A stretch of DNA of 64,000 nucleotides. Source: Xiphydria camelus. Its lineage: Eukaryota; Arthropoda; Insecta; Hymenoptera; Xiphydriidae. Shown one piece after another: positions 47,623-57,411 of the stretch. The position numbers and the translations under genes were made by a program. The notes under the pieces are model-generated. The model saw only the letters and a program-made list of their open reading frames with translations. It was not told where the DNA came from and ran no database searches. Numbering within the stretch: position 1 is the first letter of the stretch; every line of letters begins with the position of its first letter. The DNA is taken from positions 18,541,715 through 18,605,714 of the forward strand of contig OY783192.1 in the NCBI GenBank assembly GCA_963678675.1, given 5' to 3'.

Positions 47623-48590
47623 GGAGGTTCGACTATCAGACGAAAACCAACTTACAGCCCTAATTTTTTTATATGATATACACGAATACTTTACACAACT
47701 AATACGAAAATTTGAGCAATATATAGACCGTCTATAGTTTCTTCGTTATTTTATTCTAAAGTTGACCACTTTTAACATATCGCCTTATGGCAGACGATTG
47801 TACTAAGGTAGATTATCACTGACTTTAACACACATTCCGCCAACTTTAGACTTTGAAAGACTAGTAATTTGACAGATGATATATTAAGGATTATGTAAAA
47901 AATAAGTAAATTGGGTTTTACCGTATAGTTGCAACGTAATATTGTCATGACATTCGTTTTGACTTCGCAAACCATTAGCACGCCATATTAACGGTGAGAG
48001 ACTTGGCAACACGGCAGTGAAACAGCTGTAAAGCTCGTCCACTTGCCGTTCCAAGAACCAGTCAGAGTAGTTCATTCGTCGAGCTGGATCTAGCTAATTG
48101 TACGCTGAAACATGCCCAAGTCGTATTCAGCCTTGAGAAGATTTATTTTCAATATTGGACCAAAGGTACGGCAATCCAGCAGTCTCATAACCGACAGAAA
48201 TTACGAAAGTGAGATTTATGTTAAATTATCTTAACAAATATTTAATTAAGAAATTACATCCCATAAAACACGTCTTTACAAGTAATTTTTCTGATATTCT
48301 TGCGATATTTTGCAATATTTTTGAACACTACCCTATGTTAGAAATATATCTTTCTCGATAAATTCACAAAGTTGCAAAACGTTATAGAAACATTTTGGAA
48401 TCATTACATTGAAAGAAACAGCTCAATAAGACAGCTCGATAAGATTGTACTTGTCAGAGCTGAATTATATATGTGATTTCTATAATTATTTTAGAAAGAC
48501 CTGAAAGAATACGAGAGCAGTGGAACATCGATGCTCTCCTAGAGAGAATAAGACTATAAGAAATAGAAAAGAATGTTCATCCTTTTAAAA
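47623..48590. other. Unassigned AT-rich region with a DDE_3 relic
   Basis: 47998-48085 (minus) is a relic like 28226. 48230-48540 resembles the outer flank of B elements (ATTTCTCGATAAATTC-like). The rest shows nothing that I can assign. Confidence 0.4.
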
Positions 48591-48602
48591 TGAAGTACAT
48601 AC

Positions 48603-48827
48603 ATGCACCGGAGAAAGCAAATCCAGCTCGAGACGAATGAACTATTCCGACTGGTTTTTGGAACGGCAAGGGGACGATCCCTCGTTCGTCAGAAGATTTT
48701 GTTCACAGATGAATCGAAATTCTACAACGAAGGATTAGTGAATAATCACAACGCCCACTATTGGTCCGTGAGAAATCCTCACTGGGTAGAAGAAGTCGAA
48801 GGCGATGGAGTGAAGGCGATGAACTAA
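48603..48827 (+). pseudogene. DDE_3 (Tc1/mariner-superfamily) transposase fragment
   Basis: The open frame reads MHRRKQIQLETNELFRLVFG, then ILFTDESKFYNEGLVNNHNA and HYWSVRNPHWVEEVEG. The FTDE motif carries the first catalytic Asp, and N-x-HN-x2-YW-x3-NPHW is characteristic of a common insect transposase group. It ends in a stop where element B begins (about 48838), so the remaining catalytic residues are missing. It is the best-preserved piece of the transposase whose relics are linked to element B, and a plausible source of the B termini. Confidence 0.7.
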
Positions 48828-48837
48828 AAATAAAATA

Positions 48838-49479
48838 AAATTTAGTATATAAATCGAAACTTGTAGTAGGAACGCAGAGGGCAAGCACCGATGAGAAAAA
48901 AAATAGAAATAAAGTATTATAGTTACCCCGATATTGTAGTTACTCCGATGATTTGTTCTTCTCCCACGACTTAGATTCTCCAATATGTAGAAATATACCG
49001 TCTTCCCATACTCTGACAGTATACATGCATTTTACCTCTAATATGCCGGAATTAAAAATCTCTAGAACTGTCTCTGCGGTACAATGCCACGGTAGGAATA
49101 TCAAATTCTACCGACATGACATGCTTCGACAAGGTCTGTATCAAGTTTAGCATTATATTGGGGGCACTGCACTAATCCTGTGGCACATTTTTCTATCTGG
49201 GAAAGCCGTGGTAGAAAAGTAGAAGATACGATAGAATTGGATTACAATAATGAAGTAATTATTTTATTATCTTTTCTTTATCGATATATTTTCCCTTTCG
49301 TATTATTAAAAGTTCCAATTATATATTATCGGAACGCTGTACAGCTGTACTACCATAATAATATGCTTTCCCAGATAGAAAAATGTGCCACAGGATTAGT
49401 GCAGTGCCCCCAATATGAGTGCACTGTCTTGATTATTAAAAAAAAATCTAAACGATTTGATAATAACTAGCTGTCAGAG
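48838..49479. repeat. Element B copy with an inside-out inverted repeat
   Basis: B sequence at 48838-49335. Two inverted 53-bp arms, 49150-49202 (ending TTTCTATCTGGG) and 49371-49424 (starting CCCAGATAGAAA), face each other with the CCCAG ends innermost, opposite to a normal element. Confidence 0.55.
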
Positions 49480-50076
49480 CGTCTGTCACATTCACCACTA
49501 TTGAGATTCACTACTCCGATTACACTGAATTTGTACTTTTTATTAACAAGCGCGTCCGAGGATCGAAAAAATGCGAGGAAAATCGTTTCGCGAATGAAAA
49601 TATTTTTAAATTTTGAAAAACAACTAAACATTCAAGGAATATATTCTCTCACACACTCTCACATACATTTTTGATTTCGTATGCGTGTGGCCGCATCTGT
49701 GTACACATTTCCGACCATGGCCGAATACCGCCGAAGACAGGCGGAATTTTTGTGACATTTTTACATCAAGAGACACGGCAGTGTCTCGCGGCATGTTCGT
49801 TCATCTAGTCTCGGCGTCGAAGCGAGCACCCGTGTATCTATACGCCACAAATATCTACCCCCTGCACCCCTCAATTTTTACATCGAATTTTCTCAATAAA
49901 TATATGGTTATAACCAAAACTATGCTTAGTTACGCCATATAAATTGATTATTCTCTATTGATAGAGACCAGAATAAATTTGATAAGTTACATATTAACAG
50001 AGATTCGTCCTTAGCAACGCGAAACCACGCCCCTTGCCCGTCAAAGTCGAGAATCCGATTTCTCGGGCGATATATA
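49480..50076. repeat. Repeat F copy 2 and terminus of element G
   Basis: Matches 26985-27600 (partly inverted). No gene. Confidence 0.55.
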
Positions 50077-51058
50077 CCGCATGTCCTATGGCCAACCGCG
50101 CAGGTGAGCTGCGACCTGAATTCTTGACTTCGGCAGTATTTATGGTACAATTAGAGTGGGCTTCAGACGAGTGCGCTGCATAAGAACGAAAAGTGTCGAC
50201 TGCTCTTCTAATAGCTGTCAATTCGGGAGATCGAAGCGTTTCGTGTAACCTCAAAATCGTAAAGTTTTGAATTAGTAGTGAATTGATTTGTAGAAGTGAT
50301 GAGAAATAATCATAAATAATCTTCCGAATTGTGACAGCCATCGGGAAATCAGACGACGCTTTTCGCTCTTACGCTGCGTTCTTACGAAAAGTGTGAAACG
50401 TCTGATCTCCCGATGGCTATCAATTCGGGAGATCGAAGTCTAAGCTCGAAATCGTGAATCTTTGAGTAAATGGTAAGTAAAGTTCAGAAGTGAGAGTTAA
50501 CAAATCATTCGGGTTTTTTCGATGTCCAACCGAATTACACGCCTCATGTGTGTGTGTGTGCCTATTTGTTTGAGAAATTATTTCCGCGCTAGCACCGCGC
50601 ATGTCTAGGAAGTAGTTTTACGAAGTGGCGTGAGCGATACCTAAGGTGTCACACAATTCGGAAGATTATTTATGATTATTTCTCATCACTTTTCTACAAA
50701 TTATTCACTACTAATTCAAAACTTTACGATTTTGAGGTTACACGAAACGTTTCGATCTCCCGAATTGACAGCTATTAGAAGAGCAGTCGACACTTTTCGT
50801 TCTTAAGGCCATCACACGTGAAAAAACGTAAGCAGTAACAGTAAGGATTGACCAATCAGAAATATAATTCTTACGGAATTATGCTTAAACAGGCTTTCTG
50901 ATTGGTCAATCCTTACTGTTACTGCTTACGTTTTTTCACGTGTGATGGCCTTTATGCAGCGCACTCGTCTGAAGCCCACTCTAACTGTACCATAAATACT
51001 GCCGAAGTCAAGAATTCAGGTCGCAGCTCACCTGCGCGGTTGGCCATAGGACATGCGG
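50077..51058. mobile_element. CCGCATGTCC-ended element with nested MITE H, TA TSD
   Basis: Ends CCGCATGTCCTATGGCCAAC and complement; TA at 50075-50076 and 51059-51060. Inverted arms are 50077-50290 and 50690-51058 after removing the nested MITE at 50806-50951. The interior has GGGAGATC/GATCTCCC palindromic units. No coding capacity. Confidence 0.8.
50806..50951. mobile_element. Tourist-like MITE H copy 2, TTA TSD
   Basis: 146 bp, AGGCCATCACACGTG ends, TTA at 50803-50805 and 50952-50954. The mirror position in the host element's left arm (about 50180) is the empty site. PIF/Harbinger-type target. Confidence 0.85.
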
Positions 51059-51533
51059 TATATGTAAAAATGTCACAAAATTTCCGCCTATCTTCGGCAA
51101 TGGTCGGAAATGTATACACAGATGCTATCATCAAACACATACAAGCGCCATCAAATGTGTGGGATATATTTCGGCTTCCGTCGTCGATCGACTGTTCAGC
51201 GATGATCGAAAGTGCGTACAAAAATGCGACCGATAGGCGCGATGTGTCACCGCGAGTGCATCCGAGGAGCGTTTTCAGGGGGTCGATTGTCTATCTCGAG
51301 TAAGTTTACTCACTTCTCGTAATTTCATCTCACGTGAGATTATTCACTCGATTGTATATCCCGTGAGTGAAAATACGAGATCACTAGACTGGAAGTAGGG
51401 AAGAAAAGTTTTGTACATGCCTGTACTACTTAGTAACCTACCTACAAGTTTCTCGTGAGGCACAAGTTTCCTGTGCGACATACGGTATACCTACACCCCC
51501 GGGGTCTCGAAATCTGTGAAATACAATTAAAAG
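51059..51533. other. Unassigned sequence
   Basis: Some palindromic stretches (TCTCACGTGAGATTATTCAC) and a single D-like terminus (CTACACCCCCGGGGTCTCG, about 51491). No gene. Confidence 0.3.
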
Positions 51534-51692
51534 ATGAATGTAACAGAGGGACAAAAAAAACAGTTACTTTCATTCATGCAAAAACATCCGGATTTCGGCC
51601 GTGGAAGACTGCGATATAACTCGCAGAATAAAAGAAGAATGATAAGTTCAACTCGTATTGAGGGTATTTTTGTAAATAAGATTAGGCTATAA
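51534..51692 (+). pseudogene. Zeste-type Myb/SANT exon fragment
   Basis: MNVTEGQKKQLLSFMQKHPD then FGRGRLRYNSQNKRRM; TAA at 51690-51692. The pattern T-x2-Q-x3-L-x2-FM-x2-H-x-DF-x-RG is the first helix of the Myb_DNA-bind_5 (regulatory protein zeste-like) domain, which accompanies many transposases. Only the first helix is conserved. It follows a D-like terminus by about 40 bp, which may hint at a lost autonomous relative; this is speculative. Confidence 0.45.
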
Positions 51693-51954
51693 TATGTCAT
51701 TTATCTATTTATCCTATAAATATATACATATATGCAAAATTCATAAATAAATGTAATACCTATTAAACCTGAAATAAGTGTTTTATTATTAACAGTATAA
51801 CTTTGATAAACATTTGTTATATTTTAAAATTATTTCTTTAAGGATAAAATGTGGACGACGATCACATATGGCCTTAATTCAACAGGATGTGGGCCAAAAA
51901 AAAGTGCAAAAGAATGGGGAAAGGTAAACACATCTATATTATTATCATCATATA

Positions 51955-52229
51955 CCGTATGTCTGACAGCAAGCGCAACAGGAGCTGTGACCTGAAATTT
52001 GACTTCGGCAGAGAGTGCTCGGAGGTTGCTCAAATCATTTATAGTTAGAGTTGGGTTCAGAAGAGTGCTTTGATCTCCCGAATTGACAGCTATCGGGAAA
52101 TCAGATGTTTGATACTTTTCACTCTTACGCAGCGCACACTTCTGAACCCGATTTGAGCAGCGAACCCGAGTACTGCCGAAGTCAAATTTCAGGTCACAGC
52201 TCCTGTTGCGCTTGCTGTAGGACATACGG
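51955..52229. mobile_element. MITE O, CCGTATGTC ends, TA TSD
   Basis: 275 bp, TA at 51953-51954 and 52230-52231; ends CCGTATGTCTGACAGCAAGC and complement. Same terminus as M, N and the element at 50077; different interior. Confidence 0.8.
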
Positions 52230-52733
52230 TAGAACCTAAAGACAATGAATCTACCCAGATAGCAAAATGCAGTCACAATGCGCGCACCTGTGACTGCACG
52301 CGTGCGCTTCAAGTCGCACGCGTGCGACGCATTTGGCCTTGCATTTGAGGCGCACGAGTGCTACTTGACGCATGCGCGAACGGCGCGCATGCGCAGAAAT
52401 GTCGCGGGAAATTCAACACCGTTAGAAAATTAATATGGATTCTACGTAAATGTTTACAATAAATGACACAATTTTTATGAGTAAATCCGTTATTCATTTA
52501 TTATTATAATATAATACATAGTTATACATGACAAATAGTTATACATGACAATACATTTTGAGTACATTTTGAGAGTTACGTTGTTATCAGTCTGTTAAGT
52601 AAGAGCGCGTACGGCGTTATTCGTAAAAAACTTATTCGACAATGTTTTTTCCACATACATACGTTTGACATGTTCCAAGGCAACCTACCTTATAAGATAC
52701 ACTGTCAAATTAATTCTGTTGCCTGTAGTTTAA

Positions 52734-52861
52734 ATTTAACTGAATTTTTATTCGGTAATAATCAGGCCTTTTAAATATCCACAAGAATAACTACGTGTAG
52801 TTATTCTTGTGGATATTTAAAAGGCCTGATTATTACCGAATAAAAGTTCAGTTAAAATTAA
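52734..52861. repeat. Perfect hairpin inside composite copy 2
   Basis: Arms of about 60 bp around CTACGTGTAG, including AATAATCAGGCCTTTTAAAT and its complement. Essentially no mismatches in the inner 55 bp. No coding capacity. 52862-53180 holds nothing else that I recognise. Confidence 0.65.
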
Positions 52862-53480
52862 TACATATACATAGTTATACATAAGCAATATTAATACATA
52901 GATAATTCATACATACAATACGATAAATACATACAATAGATTTGCAAAGAAGGCACTACTTAAAAATTTTGATAATTTTACAATTGTTTCGAAATAAGAA
53001 CAGTTTTCGAATTATCGATAATTACTTAATGTTACGGAAACCGATTTCTGACTATTTATCGAAACGCAGCAGCAAATACTATAGGAATTTCTGCTCAGAT
53101 TTTGTGAAAAATGGTAAATTGTCAAATAGCGCTCACATAGCGATTATTAACCCTTAATTTGACAATGTTCTCAGTCTGTTAAGTAAGAGCGTGTACGGAG
53201 TTATTCATAAAAAACTTATTCGACAGTGTTTTTTCCACATACATACGTTTGACATGTTCCAAGGCAATCCGCAATAATATTAATAATGAGTCCAATCACC
53301 ACCGTCGATAATCGCTTGGCATCTCCAAGGCATACTATCCATCAAATTTTCGATGGTGGTGATTGGACTCATTATCAACTGTAAATGCACAATGCGTTGG
53401 AATATGTCAAACGTATGTATGTAGAAAAAACATTGTTGAATACATTTTTTATGAATAACGCCGTACACGCTCTTACTTAA

Positions 53481-53822
53481 CCCTTACTTGCCACACTTCT
53501 ATAGAATCACGTACTTGCCACACTGGGGTTGATTTACACCCCAGCGAGAAAAATTGTTATAACAAACAAATTATTGCATATTTGGACTTGAAAATTTTAT
53601 CAGCTCTTCTTAAGAGCGTGCTTTAAAAGGCAGTGGAATTTGTATAGCCAGAACTTAAAATTAAGTATGCGAAAAAAATCAAATATTAAAGTTACACGGT
53701 CTTTTAAAGTACGCTCTTAAAATGAGCTGGTAAAATTTTCAAGTACAAATATGCTATAATTTATTTATTATAACAATTCTTCTCGCTGAGGTGTAAATCA
53801 ACCCCAGTGTGGCAAGTAAGGG
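53481..53822. mobile_element. MITE W copy 2, TTAA TSD
   Basis: Inverted counterpart of 35111-35495, TTAA at 53477-53480 and 53823-53826; slightly shorter than copy 1. Confidence 0.75.
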
Positions 53823-53998
53823 TTAACAGACTTATCTTATGAGATACACTGTCAAATTAAGGGTTAAACAATTGAAGGGTTCCTTTCAAAAACAACACTT
53901 GTCAAAAACGACAATCCCCGTAGTATTGGTAATAATGCCTACTCTTTCGTTGTATCTAGTCGTGTTGTGGTGCCTACTCTTTCATTATAATATAATAA

Positions 53999-54197
53999 CA
54001 TGAAAGAAATTTTAAGGGCGACAAAACAGAGGCACAAAAATTTTGGGAGAAGAAATTCCGACAAGAAACGGAATAAGGCTTTGCCGGGATTGGAAACGGA
54101 GGACGAAACCGCTGCAAAAATTGAGGAACTAAAAGAAACACTTGGCATCACCGAAGAAAATGTCGATGAACTTTCGGACGTTCGGAGCGATGGTTAA
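53999..54197 (+). pseudogene. DUF4806-type terminal exon, composite copy 2
   Basis: Open frame MKEILRATKQRHKNFGRRNS to LGITEENVDELSDVRSDG, the same exon as 56182-56459 but with a shorter acidic tail. The upstream exon is absent. Confidence 0.55.
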
Positions 54198-54213
54198 ATA
54201 TTGTGTATTTAAC

Positions 54214-54297
54214 CCTCACGTGCACACGCTTAAATTTTGTTTCCCGTCAGTTCACGCTAGCGGTGCGGTACGGAGTGCCGCTTAGCGTGCACATAAG
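54214..54297. mobile_element. MITE Y, TTAA-flanked; empty site of Harbinger J
   Basis: Short inverted-repeat element between TTAA copies, beginning CCCTCACGTGCACACGC. In composite copy 1 the same element (31870-34720) is split by Harbinger J. Confidence 0.6.
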
Positions 54298-54309
54298 GGT
54301 TAATATTAC

Positions 54310-54393
54310 ATATCGTCGGCTTACTTGTTAAACCTTCAAAGTCCGATTTTCGGACATAGGACTTAGTAGGTTTTACAAGTAAGCTGACGATAT
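54310..54393. repeat. Palindrome Q copy 2
   Basis: Same 84-bp palindrome as 31773-31856. Confidence 0.7.
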
Positions 54394-54433
54394 TAAAACG
54401 CGTGTACGGCGTTATTCATAAAAAATGTAAAAT

Positions 54434-55292
54434 GAACATCCTCTCGAGATTGACGACTCTGCTGTGGGAGAGATTCTGCAGGATGGCTACTTCGTTCTTG
54501 AGCTGGGTCTCCTGCTTGGTGGGGAAACGCAGCTTGTCGATCACCTTTATCGCCATCGCGCGGCCGGTCTAGCGATGAACTCCGCCGTAGATGATACCAA
54601 ATTGACCCGAGCCAAGAACTTCGTCTGGGAAGATGTGGAAGAGCTGCGACATGTCGGTTACGCGTTCCTCTGGCTCAGTTGTCGACTGCTCCTGCCGACC
54701 TGCGAAAACGACGCGTGTTTTTCAATATAGCATCGGTACGCGTTCGCGCGCACACTCGCGAGCTCTGAACGTACTTGCCGATTTGGAGGTGATGGGCATC
54801 AATGCCTGCCTGATACTCGTTTTCCAGGTCCTCGCCAAGTGAGCGCTAACGCCACTTTCCGGCGGTGGAAGCTAACCACTCGCACCTGCGTAGAGGGGAT
54901 CTTCGCCGACGTAGTAATCGACGTTGGCCGTTCTCAACTCGAAACAATGCATCGTGCCTGGAAGGAGAGAACGCGTGCATTGTACATCGACTAAACGCGC
55001 GCAGACAATTTCTAACGATATAGATATGTACTCACGAGAATGTTGTTGAATCTCTTTGAAGTACTTGGAACTACTGTCGCTTTGGAACAGAGTTATGGCC
55101 TTTGTGTCCAATCACCAGTAGTGTCTCTTCCTCTGAAAACACGAGTCTTAATGACGGAGAAAGCGAAACCAAATCAGCGCCACGTCGTCGACCTACCATT
55201 GGATCGCGATTCATCGAATGCACCATCCATCCTTCCTTCAGGATCTTAGAGCCGCGTCGTTTTGTGTGCTTGACGCTTTGAACTATTCGCAT
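54434..55292 (-). pseudogene. Captured Protein kinase D gene fragment, copy 2
   Basis: Inverted counterpart of 30872-31732 with the same four exons and three introns and the same 36-nt deletion after SSSKYFKEI and the same TGA after RKRHYW. It differs in keeping Gln (CAA) in the glycine loop, where copies 1 and 3 have TAA. The fragment begins at exon 1 (55292) and ends in NLERMF (54434), directly at a P foldback half, as in copy 1. Not functional. Confidence 0.88.
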
Positions 55293-55337
55293 CAGTGATA
55301 TATTGTTACTCGGCGAAAAGCTGCAACTGAAAGGACG

Positions 55338-55430
55338 AGATCGCTACCAAAATTGAGGAGCTAAGAAAAACCCTTGGCATCACCGAAGAAGATGACGATG
55401 GACTTTCGGACGTTGGGAGCGATGGTTAAA
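55338..55430 (+). pseudogene. DUF4806-type exon remnant
   Basis: Short piece reading [20 protein letters not shown] with a changed end; a second copy of the exon within the same composite. Confidence 0.45.
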
Positions 55431-55450
55431 TATTGTATATTTAATATTAC

Positions 55451-55534
55451 ATATCGTCGGCTTACTTGTAAAACCTTCTAAGTCCGATTTTCGGACATAG
55501 GACTTAGTAGGTTTTACAAGTAAGCCGACGATAT
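55451..55534. repeat. Palindrome Q copy 3
   Basis: Perfect 84-bp palindrome, the best-preserved of the three. Confidence 0.75.
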
Positions 55535-55892
55535 TAAAATGCGTCTACGGCGTTATTCATAGAAAATTTATTCAACAATGTTCTTTCCACATACATACGT
55601 TTGACATATTCCAATGCATTGCGCAATTACAGTTAATAATGAGTCCAATCACCACCATCGATAATCGCTTGGGGCATCTCCGAGGCATACTATCCACCAA
55701 ATTCGCGGGGAAGCGAATTTGCCGAAAATTTGATGGATAGTATGCCTCGGAGATGCCAAGCGATTATCAATGGTGATGATTGGACTAATTATTAATATAA
55801 TTGCGTATTGCCTTGGAACATGTCAAACGTATGTATGTGGAAAAACATTGTTGAATAATGTTTTGATGAATAACGCCGTACACGCTCTTACT
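55535..55892. repeat. P foldback in composite copy 2
   Basis: Outer arms as at 35502, inner stem TATGCCTCGGAGATGCC, with an extra GGGGAAGCGAATTTGCC at the loop. No coding capacity. Confidence 0.65.
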
Positions 55893-55910
55893 TAACAGAA
55901 TATACATATA

Positions 55911-56056
55911 CCGTATGTTTGACGGCAAGTGCAACACTACTTCGGCAGTTTTTACCGACGGTGGTCGAAAATTGCATTGGATCTAGGTAATGCAAGATTC
56001 GACCACCGTCGGTAAAAACTACCGAAGTGGTGTTGAGCTTGCCGTCAGATATGCTG
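55911..56056. mobile_element. MITE N, CCGTATGT ends, TA TSD
   Basis: 146 bp, TA at 55909-55910 and 56057-56058; arms include CGACCACCGTCGGTAAAAAC. Shares the terminal motif with M and O. Confidence 0.75.
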
Positions 56057-56181
56057 TATAATGTAATATAAAAAATATAATACAACGAAAGAGCAGGAAT
56101 TATTCCAAATAGTAACAGGGATTGACGTTTTTAACAAGTGTTGTTTTTTAAAGGAACCCTTCAACTGTAACAGCACATTCT

Positions 56182-56694
56182 TTACTCGAAGTCACTCTCT
56201 TCGCTTTCATCCTCGTTTGATTCATGGTCCGAAAGTCCATCTTCTTCGGTGATGCCAAGGGTTTTTCTTAGCTCCTCAATTTTGGTAGCGATCTCGTCCT
56301 CCGTTTCCAACCCCGGCAAAGCCCTGTTCCGTTTTTTGTTGGAGTTTCTTCTCCCAGCATTTCTATGCCTCTGTTTCGTCGCCCTTAAAATTTCTTTCAT
56401 GTCGTTTTTGAAAGAAACCTTATCTTTCAGCCCTTCAAAACGGCAGTTCTTAGCAGCAACTGGAATTCGACAGAACTATTATTATATTGTTTTTCATTGG
56501 CAATTTTTTTCCGGTAATCGGGTATACTTACGGTATAGCGTGTTACATATTTTTGTTCTCCTAAATTCGAGTTTCCCTTTCGAGCCGTCCCACGTCAATT
56601 CCGATGCGACACATTCATCCGTCAGCAGCTGCTTCATTGCACAGCTCAGGAACTCCCTGGCCGTCGATCCTCCGAGGCTTACAAAATGTCTGAA
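56182..56694 (-). pseudogene. Two-exon 3' part of a DUF4806-domain gene
   Basis: Exon from 56694 to 56547 (acceptor CGCAG, donor GTAACA): FRHFVSLGGSTAREFLSCAM, KQLLTDECVASELTWDG and KGKLEFRRTKI. Next exon 56459-56182 continues in frame: AAKNCRFEGLKDKVSFKNDM, GRRNSNKKRNRALPGLETED and an acidic end ESNEDESEESDFE with stop. The GG-x3-R-x8-L...A-x8-W-x-G layout matches DUF4806, a domain frequent in insect genomes and in mobile-element-derived genes. Its molecular role is unknown. The 5' part of the gene is absent. It may be a captured host gene or the composite's own gene. Confidence 0.5.
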
Positions 56695-56837
56695 CTGCGA
56701 TAAAAAAAAATGCGTTTTTTTTCGAAACCTCGATTTCTTATCTATATTATCAAAACATTTTGGTAATATAGTACTGTAGGTAAGCTTGCTTCGTTTCGAC
56801 CGGACTGACGATTTGAGGTTAGAATCGGATATATCTT

Positions 56838-56992
56838 AGGTTTGTTCCAACCGAGCTGAGAACCGTACATGAACGGTACACGTCATGCGCAGTAGAGAAA
56901 CGGTCATGCGCAGTAGTGAAAATTCGTTCCATCTTCCTACTGCGCATGACGTGTACCGTTCCGTGTACGGTTTTCGGCTCGGTTGGAACAGA
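56838..56992. mobile_element. MITE S with CATGCGCAGTAG arms
   Basis: Palindromic, arms including GTTCCAACCGAGC and CGGTACACGTCATGCGCAGT with the complement. No coding capacity. Confidence 0.6.
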
Positions 56993-57154
56993 CCTCTTGT
57001 CGCTAGTAGTAACCAAGCTTGGTTACAGAAAGCACTCAAGTCTCATCGCGTGCGCCCAAAACTAACGCGTGACTTCATTTTGACTGCGTAGTAGAGCGCA
57101 CGCGTGAGACCGCACGTCGTGCGTCCTACGTGCGACGCACGATTGCTATCTGGG

Positions 57155-57411
57155 TATCTAATACGCCGAGGAATCGATAAAATTGAAGAAGATCAACGAT
57201 TAGTAAAATTATATTTTCTGAGCGATCATGAGTCAAAATTCGTCAATTCGTTAGCAAGTCGGACAGATTCATTGCTCAATTACATTTTTAAATAATAAAT
57301 AATGTTTCATAATAAATGAAGAAATCTTTGATATATTATTGTAATATTAATTAGACCTGGAGAGACTGGAAGAGTAATGTTTTAAAAAAGAAAGCTACCC
57401 AAAAAAGTTAT
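57155..57411. other. Unassigned sequence between the composite and Harbinger T
   Basis: AT-rich, with a short frame reading GIDKIEEDQRLVKLYFLSDH that I do not recognise. The left terminus of Harbinger T was not found. Confidence 0.3.

Larger units (their letters stand above)
52254..57154. mobile_element. Composite element copy 2 (inverted), TA target
   Basis: Begins CCCAGATAGCAAAATG at 52254 and ends GCTATCTGGG at 57154, with TA before (52252-52253) and after (57155-57156). Inverted relative to copy 1. Order: CGCAC-rich end, hairpin 52734-52861, P foldback, MITE W copy, DUF4806 exon, MITE Y, palindrome Q, Protein kinase D fragment, DUF4806 remnant, Q again, P foldback, MITE N, two-exon DUF4806 fragment, MITE S, GTGCG-rich end. 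It lacks Harbinger J. Confidence 0.7.

Noticed and set aside
50420..50602. Short frames and a TG-repeat (about 50545-50560) as a gene
   Set aside because: They are within a foldback element; no splice or domain evidence.
29690..57154. The whole 27 kb as one giant transposon with the inverted composites as its ends
   Set aside because: Each composite has its own pair of termini and copy 1 has its own empty site in a B repeat, so two separate insertions are simpler.
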